From Archivesica marissinica (taxonomy: Eukaryota > Mollusca > Bivalvia > Venerida > Vesicomyidae), in NCBI GenBank assembly GCA_014843695.1, contig CM026400.1, forward strand, positions 34,924,435 to 34,988,434: 64,000 nt of DNA, written 5' to 3'. Shown one piece after another: positions 1-9,685 of this stretch (position 1 is its first letter; each line of letters opens with the position of its first letter). Under the pieces are notes generated by a model. That model had not been told where the DNA came from and made no database searches. It saw nothing but the letters and a program-made list of their open reading frames with translations. The position numbers and the translations under genes were made by a program.

Positions 1-115
1 CAAACTAGTGACCTAGTTATGTCATAGATTGACCTAGTTTGAATTAACTCATTAGTGCTAATGGTAATCACATTGATAATTAAGCTGTAAATTGTCACCT
101 AATTAAGTATTTTGT

Positions 116-397
116 GACAATTCTGTACATATCATTGGCTTAGATAAATACGGGTTTGCTGTCAACCTTGTACATGTCATTAGGTTCGATAAATATGTGC
201 TTGCTGTCAACCTTGTACATGTCATTAGGTTCGATAAATATGTGCTTGCTGTTAACTTTGTACATATAATTGGCTTAGATAATTAAGTGTTTGCTGTCAA
301 CTTTGTACATATAATTGGCTTAGATAATTAAGTGTTTGCTGTTAACTTTGTACATATAATTTGCTTAGATAATTAAGTGTTTGTTGTCAACTTTTAC
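116..397. repeat. 45-bp tandem repeat, about 6 copies
   Basis: Units of 45 bp begin at about 127, 172, 217, 262, 307 and 352, each with the string GTACATATAATTGGCTTAGA or a close variant followed by a TTTGCTGTCAAC segment. The last unit runs directly into a SINE-D fragment. The 115 bases before the array show no recognisable feature. Confidence 0.9.
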
Positions 398-558
398 ACC
401 ATGCACGTAAAAGAACCAGAGGAGACTCTGGAATGTCTCGTATCATTGCACTATTCGCCAAAATCTAAAACGAATAATCTCTTGAGGAGGCGATGCTCAT
501 ATAGACAACCGGTAGCGACGATAAATAAACGTAAACTACGCACACAGGAGATTCAGTA
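395..558 (+). mobile_element. SINE-D fragment, 3' body only
   Basis: Matches the 3' two thirds of the SINE-D copy at 20351-20651: the segments GCACGTAAAAGAACCAGAGG, CAAAATCTAAAA and GGTAGCGACGATAAATAAAC are in the same order. The tRNA-like head is missing; the fragment abuts the 45-bp array. A 60-codon open frame here is just SINE sequence. Bases 559-746 hold no clear feature apart from an early degenerate unit of the next array near 695. Confidence 0.8.
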
Positions 559-746
559 ATTAATAATGAAGCTGCACTAATGACGTTTGGATGACTATAT
601 AGGCTTGTGTGCTCTTAGATTTATGGATAAATACTGGAAGCAACAGTAGTGTGTAATCTAGCACTAATCACAGATAGATTTGTGAAACTCTGGGTGTAGT
701 AAATTAAATAAAGGATACCGCCTTAATCATCAAATTATCGAACTGC

Positions 747-1164
747 AGGTAGTAAATTAAATAACAGATGAGTTCTATGAGCATTAACATAACTCCATGG
801 TAGATAATTAAATAACGTATGGGTTCTATGAGCATTAACGTAACTCCATGGTGGATAATTAAATAACGGATGGGTTCTATGAGCATTAACGTAACTCCAT
901 GGTGGACAATTAAATAACAGATGGGCTCTATGAGCATTAACGTAACTCCATGGTAGATAATTAAATAACGGATGGGCTCATTAACGTAACTCCATGGTGG
1001 ACAATTAAATAACAGCATTAACATAGCTCCATGGTAGATAATTAAATAACGGATGGGCTCTATGAGCATTAACGTAACTCCATGGTGGACAATTAAATAA
1101 CAGCATTAACGTAGCTCTATGGTGGACAATTACATAACAGCATTAACGTAGCTCTATGGTGGAC
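747..1164. repeat. 51-bp minisatellite, left part
   Basis: The 51-bp units contain ACTCCATGGTGGACAATTAA followed by ATAACGGATGGGCTCTATGAG. A shorter 36-37 bp form lacks the GATGGGCTCTATGAG part. The array is split at 1165 by a SINE-A insertion and continues to about 2604. Because 51 is a multiple of three and the minus strand is stop-free, repetitive open frames appear; they are not genes. Confidence 0.93.
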
Positions 1165-1436
1165 TGTCTCCGCCTCCGTGGTCGAGTGGTTAAGGTCGCT
1201 GACTTGTATACCACTGTAACCTATCATCACTGATGGTCACGGGTTCGAGCCCCGCTCAGGCCGTGTCTCATTTATATGAAAAAGTTGGCAGTTTCTTACG
1301 GAGGTTGGTGCACCCAAGTACTGGTTAACCGCTGGAGCCTGCCCAGGAAAGGTGTTGTTAGGTAAACTGCCCGCCGGCGATATAGCCCAAAATGGTGCGG
1401 ACGCAGGCGTAAAACCCGAATCATAACATAACATAA
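1165..1436 (+). mobile_element. SINE-A, full length, inside the 51-bp array
   Basis: A tRNA-derived SINE of 272 bp. The head has an A-box-like GTGGTCGAGTGGTTAAGG and a B box GGGTTCGAGCC separated by a long variable region, typical of type II tRNAs (Ser or Leu). The body includes GGTGCACCCAAGTACTGG and CTGCCCGCCGGCGATATAG and the tail is an ATAACATAACATAA repeat. It is flanked by a perfect 12-bp direct repeat TCTATGGTGGAC (1153-1164 and 1437-1448). That sequence also belongs to the array unit, so the duplication is consistent with target-primed insertion but not independent proof. The array is therefore older than the insertion. Confidence 0.9.
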
Positions 1437-2604
1437 TCTATGGTGGACAATTAAATAACAGCATTAACGTAACTCTATGGTGGACAATTAAATAACAGCA
1501 TTAACGTGTAACTCCATGGTGGACAATTAAATAACAGCATTAACGTGTAACTCCATGGTGGACAATTAAATAACAGCATTAACGTAGCTCCATGGTGGAC
1601 AATTAAATAACGGATGGGCTCTATGAGCATTAACGTAGCTCCATGGTGGACAATTAAATAACGGATGGGCTCTATGAGCATTAATGTAACTCCATGGTGG
1701 ACAATTAAATAACGGATGGGCTCTATGAGCATTAACGTAGCTCCATGGTGGACAATTAAATAACGGATGGGCTCTATGAGTATTAACGTAGCTCCATGGT
1801 GGACAATTAAATAACGGATGGGCTCTATGAGCATTAACGTAGCTCCATGGTGGACAATTAAATAACGGATGGGCTCTATGAGTATTAACGTAGCTCCATG
1901 GTGGACAATTAAATAACGGATGGGCTCTATGAGCATTAACGTAGCTCCATGGTGGACAATTAAATAACGGATGGGCTCTATGAGCATTAACGTAGCTCCA
2001 TGGTGGACAATTAAATAACAGATGGGCTCTATGAGCATTAACATAGCTCCATGGTGGACAATTAAATAACAGATGGGCTCTATGAGCATTAACATAGCTC
2101 CATGGTGGACAATTAAATAACGGATGGGCTCTATGAGCATTAACGTAACTCCATGGTAGACAATTAAATAACGGATTGGCTCAATAACGGATGGGCTCTA
2201 TGAGCATTAACGTAACGCCATGGTGGACAATTAAATGACAGCATTAACGTAGCTCTATGGTAGATAATTAAATAACAGCATTAACGTAGCTCTATGGTGG
2301 ATAATTAAATAACAGCATTAACGTAACTCTTATCGTAGATAATTAAATAACAGCATTAACGTAGGTCTATGGTAGATAATTAAATAACAGCATTAACGTA
2401 ACTCTATGGTAGATAATTAAATAACAGCATTAATGTAGGTCTATGGTAGATAATTAAATAACAGCATTAACGTAACTCCATGGTAGATAATTAAATAACA
2501 GATGGGCTCTATGAGCATTAATGTAACTCCATGGTGGACAATTAAATAACGGATGGGCTCTATGAGTATTAATGTAGCTCCATGGTAGATAATTAAATAA
2601 GCCC
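1437..2604. repeat. 51-bp minisatellite, right part
   Basis: Continuation of the array at 747-1164. From about 1606 to 2160 it is a regular run of 51-bp units differing by single bases (GTAGCTCC or GTAACTCC; GAGCATT or GAGTATT). From about 2215 the units change to the short 36-37 bp form with TAGATAATTAAATAACAGC. A 221-codon minus-strand frame encoding a 17-residue repeat lies here and is regarded as an artefact. Confidence 0.93.
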
Positions 2605-2689
2605 TCATGCTCATATGTGATTTTTGTTTGCTTCCATGTTTGTATAATCCCTCGTTCACGATTATGTAAGAATTAATTAACTTGTTGCA

Positions 2690-2866
2690 AGCTAGCAAGA
2701 AAATAACTGTCAAATATGTCATAGCGACACAATTCTAATGAAACTCCATAACACATTTCCCGAGTATTCAGCTACAAATAAGAAAAGCACGTTAATGGAT
2801 TGTCAGCTGCTACAATTATTTGAACTATTTATAGCCTTAATTTTACCCAGCATGCAAAGAGTTAAT
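2690..2866 (+). repeat. Dispersed repeat DR2, copy 1
   Basis: Shares ordered segments with 31190-31395 and 53600-53745: GACACAATTCTAATGAAACT, a CTGCTACAATTATTTGAACT segment, then TATTTATAGCC and TTTACCCAGCATGCAAAGAG. No coding potential was recognised. A SINE-A copy follows 70 bp downstream. Confidence 0.7.
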
Positions 2867-2933
2867 GTAACTGGGCTTCGATGTGATTTGATATGGTTCT
2901 CAGTGCTGTGTGGTCTGACATTTCATTCATCTG

Positions 2934-3190
2934 CGTCCGCCTCCGTGGTTGAGTGGTTACGGTCGCTGACTTGTATACCACTGTAACCTATCATCACTGA
3001 TTGTCACGGGTTCGAGTCCCGCTCAGACGTCTCATTTATATGAAAAAGTTGGCAGTTTCTTACAGAGTTTGGTGCACCCAAGTACTGGTGAACCGCTCGA
3101 GCCTGCCCAGGAAAGGTGTTGTTAGGTAAACTGCCCGCCGGCGATATAGTCCAAAATGGTGCTGATGCAGGCGTAAAACCCAAATATAAA
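2934..3190 (+). mobile_element. SINE-A, with 12-bp target duplication
   Basis: Same head and body as the copy at 1165. It is bounded by a perfect 12-bp direct repeat TTCATTCATCTG at 2922-2933 and 3191-3202. The flanking sequence is not repetitive, so this is clean evidence of retroposition and it fixes the element ends. The B-box region reads GGGTTCGAGTCC, one change from the copy at 1165. The open frame on the opposite strand is a by-product. Confidence 0.93.
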
Positions 3191-3218
3191 TTCATTCATC
3201 TGTAATGTTTCTAGTAAT

Positions 3219-3466
3219 TGTCCGATTAGCGCAGTGGTTAGCGCGCTTGCCTCTCACCAATGCGACCCGGGTTCGATCCTCGGACAGGGAAGTATGTGAG
3301 ATGGTACGATGGTCGCCAGATCGGACAGGTGGGTTTTCTCCGGGTACTCCGGTTTCCTCCCACATAAATGACCACATATACGCTTTTATCCGCGCCAACG
3401 AGAGTGATTAATATAAGTTGTTAAAACTTGCTTCGCAATCGTTGTAAAATAAATAAAGTATAAATA
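3219..3466 (+). mobile_element. SINE-B, tRNA(Glu)-like head
   Basis: The head GTCCGATTAGCGCAGTGGTT has an A box and is followed by CCTCTCACC, which resembles the anticodon loop of tRNA-Glu(CTC), and a B box GGGTTCGATCC. The first GTCCGA can pair with TCGGAC at the end of the head, like an acceptor stem. The body has GAGATGGTACGATGGTCGCC and the tail GAGTGATTAATATAAGTTGT...AAATAAATAAAGTATAA. The anticodon stem is too degenerate for a working tRNA. The tail is shared with SINE-C. Confidence 0.88.
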
Positions 3467-3532
3467 AGTGAAATTGGACCATCCTTTTATAGAAACTCAT
3501 TTCCTGGAATAGCAAGTCGTTTATTGCTTTAT

Positions 3533-3778
3533 TAACCCATTTCATTCTGGATACCGTTCAAACAGTATTTGCAAAGAACATAGAGCAAGATCAACTGCCA
3601 CGGAACGTGCCGTCTGATCAGTCTCTCTGCTGTTTGCTAGCCAGATGATCTTGCTAAGACACTTGGCTATGTAGCAAACAACATAGACCCTGATCAGCAC
3701 GCAGCGTCACGCTGCGGCTGATCTGGATCTATGTTGTTTGCAAAAGCCTTTGAATGTATCCAGAATGAAATGTGTTAA
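3533..3778. mobile_element. M3 palindromic MITE with TTAA ends
   Basis: The element starts TTAACCCATTTCATTCTGGA and ends with the reverse complement (TATCCAGAATGAAATGTGTTAA), so inverted repeats of about 22 bp with one mismatch are flanked by TTAA. Inside, 3674-3741 folds into a 68-nt hairpin with a stem of about 30 bp, arms GCAAACAACATAGA and TCTATGTTGTTTGC. TTAA targets and CCC-starting ends are typical of piggyBac-type non-autonomous elements; that class assignment is inference. Confidence 0.82.
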
Positions 3779-3834
3779 AGCACATAATTATGTCACGTAA
3801 TCTATCCTGGTGATTCAAGTGGCACGTCATTGAT

Positions 3835-4040
3835 TTAACCCGTAACCTGCTAATCACAACTAAAGCCACTTTTGCAAACAGCATGGAACCAGATCAGCTG
3901 ATCAGGCTCTATGGTATTTGCTATTCGGATAGTGGAGCTAAACACTTGTCTGATTAGCAAACAACATAGATCCTGATCAGATGTGGCGGTATGCAGTGGC
4001 TGATCTGAATCTGTGTTGTTTGCACATTCCAATTCTAAAA
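3835..4040. mobile_element. M3 palindromic MITE, decayed copy
   Basis: Starts TTAACCCGTAACC and carries the same internal arms GCAAACAACATAGATCCTGA and GATCTGAATCTGTGTTGTTT. The right inverted repeat cannot be identified clearly, so the end is approximate. It lies 57 bp after another M3 copy. Confidence 0.7.
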
Positions 4041-4199
4041 TTGAGGTTGCGAGAGCGATTTTGTCTAAAGTTTAAAGAACTTGTTTCACAATCAAGCTAA
4101 GCTATAAAAGTAAACCTATCTAGCGGTGTGCATAGCCCAGTTTGTCTATTCTAGTTGCTATTAAGTAATGATTGATTTTGACTGCATGATATTGATTCT

Positions 4200-4755
4200 G
4201 TATGATCGTGACTATATGAGCTTGACTCTGACTATGCCCACAACTCTATATGACCTTGACTCTGACTGTATGCCCACGACTCTATATGACCTTGACTCTG
4301 ACTGTATGCCCACGACTCTATATGACCTTGACTTTGAATGTATGCCCACGGCTCTATATGACCTTGACTCTGACTATATGCCCACGGCTCTATATGACCT
4401 TGACTCTGACTGTATGCCCACGGCTCTATATGACCTTGACTCTGACTGTATGCCCACGGCTCTATATGACCTTGACTCTGACTGTATGCCCATGACTATA
4501 TGACCTTGACTGTATGCCCACGACTCTATATGACCTTGACTCTGACTGTATGCCCACGACTCTATATGACCTTGACCCTGACTGTATGCCCACAACCCTT
4601 TATGTCCTTGACTCTTTATGTCCTTGACTCTACATGACTTTGGCTCTGACTATGCCCACAACTCTATATGACTATATGACCTTGACTCTTTATGTCCTTG
4701 ACTCTACATGACCTTGGCTCTGTATGACCTGGATTCTGTATGACCTGGATTGTAC
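4200..4755. repeat. 36-bp tandem repeat, about 13-15 units
   Basis: Core CTCTATATGACCTTGACTCT followed by GACTGTATGCCCACGA. Units are regular from 4245 to 4600 and become irregular towards 4755. The 36-bp period gives repetitive 12-residue open frames in several frames on both strands, which are not considered genes. Confidence 0.92.
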
Positions 4756-5210
4756 TTAGTGTTGTCCTTGCATGCATCTTGCAAGAATAGAGAAAATCAA
4801 TCTTTAAGTGTTCTCATTCATTGGGATTGATTCAGCTGTCGTGGTACTTGGGGGAGTTTGGTATGTCTTATTATTGAAGATAGATACAAATAATATTGAA
4901 GCAAATCTTGCATATGTGTATTATTAGTGTATTTACACATCAATTAATGTATTTTTTCTGAATCTAATGCTAAAAATATATTTCTGGAAAAAAAACACAC
5001 TTAGTATAACTTGACCCAGTTGTTGGGATGAAATTATTTTCGAGAAACCAAAGATTGACAGGTCAGAGTAGAATATTGAAGTCTGTTCATTAGTTACATG
5101 CAAATGAGTTTGCCGTATGTCGGCAACGTTCTTATTTGCATATCCAGGATATTGGTTGCTTATGTGATGTGACAGCTTCTCTTCCCATCAGATTCAGACT
5201 TGATTGTGAC
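4756..5210. other. Unique spacer with octamer-containing hairpin
   Basis: No gene seen. At 5099-5141 an inverted repeat pairs ATGCAAATGAG with CTTATTTGCAT and, inside it, TTGCCG (5110-5115) with CGGCAA (5121-5126). Both outer arms contain the POU octamer ATGCAAAT. Whether it is bound by anything is unknown. Confidence 0.5.
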
Positions 5211-6757
5211 TCAGTCGTGCAGAATGTGCGCAGTATGTTGTAAATCAGTCGGGCAGAATGTGCGCAGTATGTTGTAAATTAGTCGTGCAGAATATGCGCT
5301 GTATGTTGTAAATTAGTCGTGCAGAATGTGCGCTGTATGTTGTAAATTAGTCGTGCAGAATGTGCGCAGTTTGTTGTAAATTAGTCGGGCAGAATGTGTG
5401 TAGTCGGGCAGAATGTGCGCAGTATGTTGTAAATTAGTCGTGCAGAATGTGCGCAGTATGTTGTAAATCAGTCGGGCAGAATGTGCGCAGTATGTTGTAA
5501 ATTAGTCGTGCAGAATGTGCGCAGTATGTTGTAAATTAGTCGGGCAGAATGTGTGCTGCATGTTGTAAATTAGTCGTGCAGAATGTGCTCAGTATGTTGT
5601 AAATTAGACAGGCAGAATGTGCGCAGTATGTTGTAAATTAGACAGGCAGAATGTGCGCAGTATGTTGTAAATTAGTCGGGCAGAATGTGCGCAGTATGTA
5701 GTAAATTAGTCGGGCAGAATGTGCGCAGTATGTAGTAAATTAGACAGGCAGAATGTGCGCAGTATGTTGTAAATTAGTCAGGCAGAATGTGCGCAGTATG
5801 TAGTAAATTAGTCGGGCAGAATGTGCGCAGTATGTTGTAAATTAGTCAGGCAGAATGTGCGCAGTATGTTGTAAGTTAGTCGTGCAAAATGTGCGCAGTA
5901 TGTTGTAAGTTAATCGGGCAGAATGTGCGCAGTATGTAGTAAATTAGTCGTGCAGAATGTGCGCAGTATGTAGTAAATTAGTCGTGCAGAATGTGCGCAG
6001 TATGTTGTAAATTAGTCGTGCAGAATGTGCGCAGTATGTTGTAAATTAGTCGTGCAGAATGTGCGCAGTATGTTGTAAATCAGTCATGCAGAATGTGCGC
6101 AGTATGTTGTAAATTAGTCGGGTAGAATGTGCGCAGTATGTTATAAATCAGTCATGCAGAATGTGCGCAGTATGTTGTAAGTTAGTCGGGCAGAATGTGC
6201 GTAGTATGTTGTAAATCAGTCATGCAGAATGTGCGCAGTATGTTGTAAATTAGTCGGGTAGAATGTGCGCAGTATGTTGTAAATCAGTCATGCAGAATGT
6301 GCGCAGTATGTTGTAAGTTAGTCAGGCAGAATGTGCGTAGTATGTTGTAAGTTAGTCGGGCAGAATGTGCGCAGTATGTTGTAAGTTAGTCGGGCAGAAT
6401 GTGCGCAGTATGTTGTAAGTTAGTCGGGCAGAATGTGCGCAGTATGTTGTAAGTTAGTCGGGCAGAATGTGTGCAGTATGTTGTAAGTTAGTCGGGCAGA
6501 ATGTGCGTAGTATGTTGTAAGTTAGTCGGGCAGAATGTGTGCAGTATGTTGTAAGTTAGTCGGGCAGAATGTGCGCAGTATGTAGTAAGTTGGTCGGGCA
6601 GAATGTGTGCAGTATGTAGTAAGTTAGTCTGGCAGAATGTGCGCAGTATGTTGTAAGTTAGTCGGGCAGAATGTGCGCTGTATGTTGTAAGTTAGTCGGG
6701 CAGAATGTGCGCAGTATGTTGTAAGTTAGTCGTGCAGAATGTGCGCAGTATTTTGTA
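5211..6757. repeat. 34-bp tandem repeat, about 45 copies
   Basis: Core CAGAATGTGCGCAGTATGTT followed by GTAAATTAGTCG. The left part carries AAATTAGTCGTG and AAATTAGACAGG variants while the right part (from about 6160) is dominated by AAGTTAGTCGGG, so variants spread locally. A short unit at about 5390-5408 is a deletion form. Confidence 0.95.
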
Positions 6758-6788
6758 CACATTTGTATCAGTGCACTGAATTAATACA

Positions 6789-9288
6789 TTAAGCTACACT
6801 TACCAAATAGCAAACAGCATAGAATAGAGACTGATCAGATGGCACAATCTGTGCTGTCTGATCTGGCTCTATGCTGTTTGACAGTCTGTGCTGTCTGGTC
6901 TGGCTCTATGCTGTTTGACAGTCTGTGCCGTCTGGTCTGGCTCTATGCTGTTTGACAATCTGTGCCGTCTGGTCTGGCTCTATGCTGTTTGATTTGTGTT
7001 TGTTGGTTTGTGTTTGTATTCTGTTCCGTCTGATCTGACTCTATGCTGTTTGACATTCTGTGCTGTCTGATCTGGCACTATGCTGTTTGACATTCTGTTC
7101 TCTCTGATCTGGCTCTATGCTGTTTGACATTCTGTGCCGTCTGATCTGGCTCTATGCAGTTTGATATTCTGTTCTGTCTGATCTGGCTCTATGCTGTTTG
7201 ACATTCTGTTCTGTCTGATCTGGCTCTATGCTGTTTGACAATCTGTGCTGTCTGATCTGGCTCTATGCTGTTTGACATTCTGCCATCTGATCTGGCTCTA
7301 TGCTGTTTGACATTCTGCCGTCTGATCTGGCTCTATGCTGTTTGACATTCTGTGCTGTCTGATCTGGCTCTATGCTGTTTGACAATCTGTGCTGTCTGAT
7401 CTGGCTCTATGCTGTTTGACATTCTGCTGTCAGAACTGGCTCTATGCTGTTTGACAATCTGCGCTGTCTGATCTGGCTCTATGCTGTTTGACATTCTTCC
7501 GTCTGATCTGGCTCTATGTTGTTTGACAATCTGTGCTGTCTGATCTGGCTCTATGCTGTTTGACATTCTGCCATCTGATCTGGCTCTATGCTGTTTGACA
7601 TTCTGTGCCATCTGATCTGGCTCTATGCTGTTTGACATTCTGCCGTCTGTTCTGGCTCTATGCTGTTTGACATTCTGTGCCGTCTGATCTGGCTCTATGC
7701 TGCTTGACATTCTGTGCTGTCTGATCTGGCTCTATGATGTTTGACATTCTGTGCTCTCTGATCTGGCTCTATGATGTTTGACATTCTGTGCCATCTGATC
7801 TGGCTCTATGCTGTTTGACAATCTGTGCTGTCTGATCTGGCTCTATGCTGTTTGACATTCTGTTCTCTCTGATCTGGCTCTATGCTGTTTGACATTCTGT
7901 GCTGTCTGATCTGGCTCTATGCTGTTTGACATTCTGTGCCAACTGATCTGGCTCTATACTGTTTGACATTCTGTGCTGTCTGATCTGGCTCTATGCTGTT
8001 TGACATTCTGTGCCGTCTGATCTGGCTCTATGCTGTTTGACATTCTGAGCTGTCTGATCTGGTGGCTCTATGCTGTTTGACATTCTGTGCTGTCTGATCT
8101 GGCTCTATGCTGTTTGACATTCTGTTCTCTCTGATCTGGCTCTATGCTGTTTGACATTCTGTGCCGTCTGATCTGGCTCTATGCAGTTTGATATTCTGTT
8201 CTGTCTGATCTGGCTCTATGCTGTTTGACATTCTGTTCTGTCTGATCTGGCTCTATGCTGTTTGACAATCTGTGCTGTCTGATCTGGCTCTATGCTGTTT
8301 GACATTCTGCCGTCAGAACTGGCTCTATGCTGTTTGACAATCTGCGCTGTCTGATCTGGCTCTATGCTGTTTGACATTCTTCCGTCTGATCTGGCTCTAT
8401 GTTGTTTGACAATCTGTGCTGTCTGATCTGGCTCTATGCTGTTTGACATTCTGCCATCTGATCTGGCTCTATGCTGTTTGACATGCTGTGCCATCTGATC
8501 TGGCTCTATGCTGTTTGACATTCTGCCGTCTGTTCTGGCTCTATGCTGTTTGACATTCTGTGCCGTCTGATCTGGCTCTATGCTGCTTGACATTCTGTGC
8601 TGTCTGATCTGGCTCTATGATGTTTGACATTCTGTGCTCTCTGATCTGGCTCTATGATGTTTGACATTCTGTGCCATCTGATCTGGCTCTATGCTGTTTG
8701 ACATTCTGTGCTGTCTGATCTGGCTCTATGCTGTTTGACAATCTGTGCTGTCTGATCTGGCTCTATGCTGTTTGACATTCTGTTCTCTCTGATCTGGCTC
8801 TATGCTGTTTGACATTCTGTGCTGTCTGATCTGGCTCTATGCTGTTTGACATTCTGTGCCAACTGATCTGGCTCTATACTGTTTGACATTCTGTGCTGTC
8901 TGATCTGGCTCTATGCTGTTTGACATTCTGTGCCGTCTGATCTGGCTCTATGCTGTTTGACATTCTGAGCTGTCTGATCTGGTGGCTCTATGCTGTTTGA
9001 CATTCTGTGCTGTCTGATCTGGCTCTATGCTGTTTGACATTCTGTGCCGTCTGATCTGGCTCTATGCTGTTTGACATTCTGTGCCATCTGATCTGGCTCT
9101 ATGCTGTTTGACATTCTGTGCTGTCTGATCTGGCTCTATGCTGTTTGACATTCTGCCGTCTGATTTGGCTCTATGCTGTTTGACATTCTGTCGTCTGATC
9201 TGGCTCTATGCTGTTTGACATTCTGTGCCATCTGATCTGGCTCTATGCTGCTTGTAAAAGTTTCTGCCGCTACCTTGCATAGGGTTAA
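6789..9288. mobile_element. M3-type element expanded by an internal array
   Basis: Left edge TTAAGCTACACTTACC leads into AGCAAACAGCATAGA and CTGATCAGATGGCACA, the left part of an M3 element. The right edge after the array, GGCTCTATGCTGCTTGTAAAA, ends at AGGGTTAA (TTAA 9285-9288). The reading is one M3 copy whose right hairpin arm was amplified to 2.4 kb. The outer inverted repeats are weak, so the exact ends are uncertain. Confidence 0.6.
6813..9252. repeat. 37-bp tandem repeat derived from M3 hairpin arm
   Basis: Unit contains GTCTGATCTGGCTCTATGCT followed by GTTTGACATTCTGTGCT; a 34-bp form lacks three bases. About 66 units. A block of roughly 0.9-1.0 kb is itself duplicated: the stretch around 7333-7710 recurs almost unchanged 883 bp later at 8216-8593, and a rare GATCTGGTGGCTC variant occurs at 8058 and again near 8978. 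Two matching 125-codon frames mark the duplication and are not genes. Confidence 0.93.
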
Positions 9289-9307
9289 ATGGGATAATGT
9301 GGACGTT

Positions 9308-9685
9308 GGAGCACCAATAGCAGGATCGAAGATGTCGTAGCACCAAGAGCAAGATCGAAGATTTCATAGCACCAATAGCAGGATCGAAGATTTCATAGCA
9401 CCAATAGCAGGATCGAAGATTTCATAGCACCAATAGCAGGATCGAAGATTTCATAGCACCAATAACAGAATCGAAGATTTCATAGCACCAATAGCAGGAT
9501 CGAAGATTTCATAGCACCAATAGCAGGATAGAAGATTTCATAGCACCAATAGCAGGATCGAAGATTTCGTAGCACTAAGAGCAGGATCGAAGATTTCTTA
9601 GCACCAATAGCAGGATCGAAGATTTCGTAGCACCAATAGCAGGATCGAAGATTTCGTAGCACCAATAGCAGGATCGAAGATTTTG
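9308..9685. repeat. 29-bp tandem repeat, about 13 copies
   Basis: Core TAGCACCAATAGCAGGATCG followed by AAGATTTCA. Sparse substitutions (for example AATAACAGAATCG at 9460). The 29-bp period makes the minus strand cycle through all frames, giving a short artefactual open frame. Confidence 0.93.

Noticed and set aside
1475..2140. 221-codon minus-strand frame with a 17-residue repeat
   Set aside because: Direct reading of the 51-bp minisatellite, without any unique flanking protein sequence.
3219..3290. tRNA-Glu gene
   Set aside because: The anticodon stem does not pair properly and the segment continues into a SINE body and tail also found at 14752-15006.
7333..8593. Two near-identical 125-codon frames that look like a gene duplication
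   Set aside because: They lie inside the 37-bp array and reflect a block duplication of non-coding repeats.
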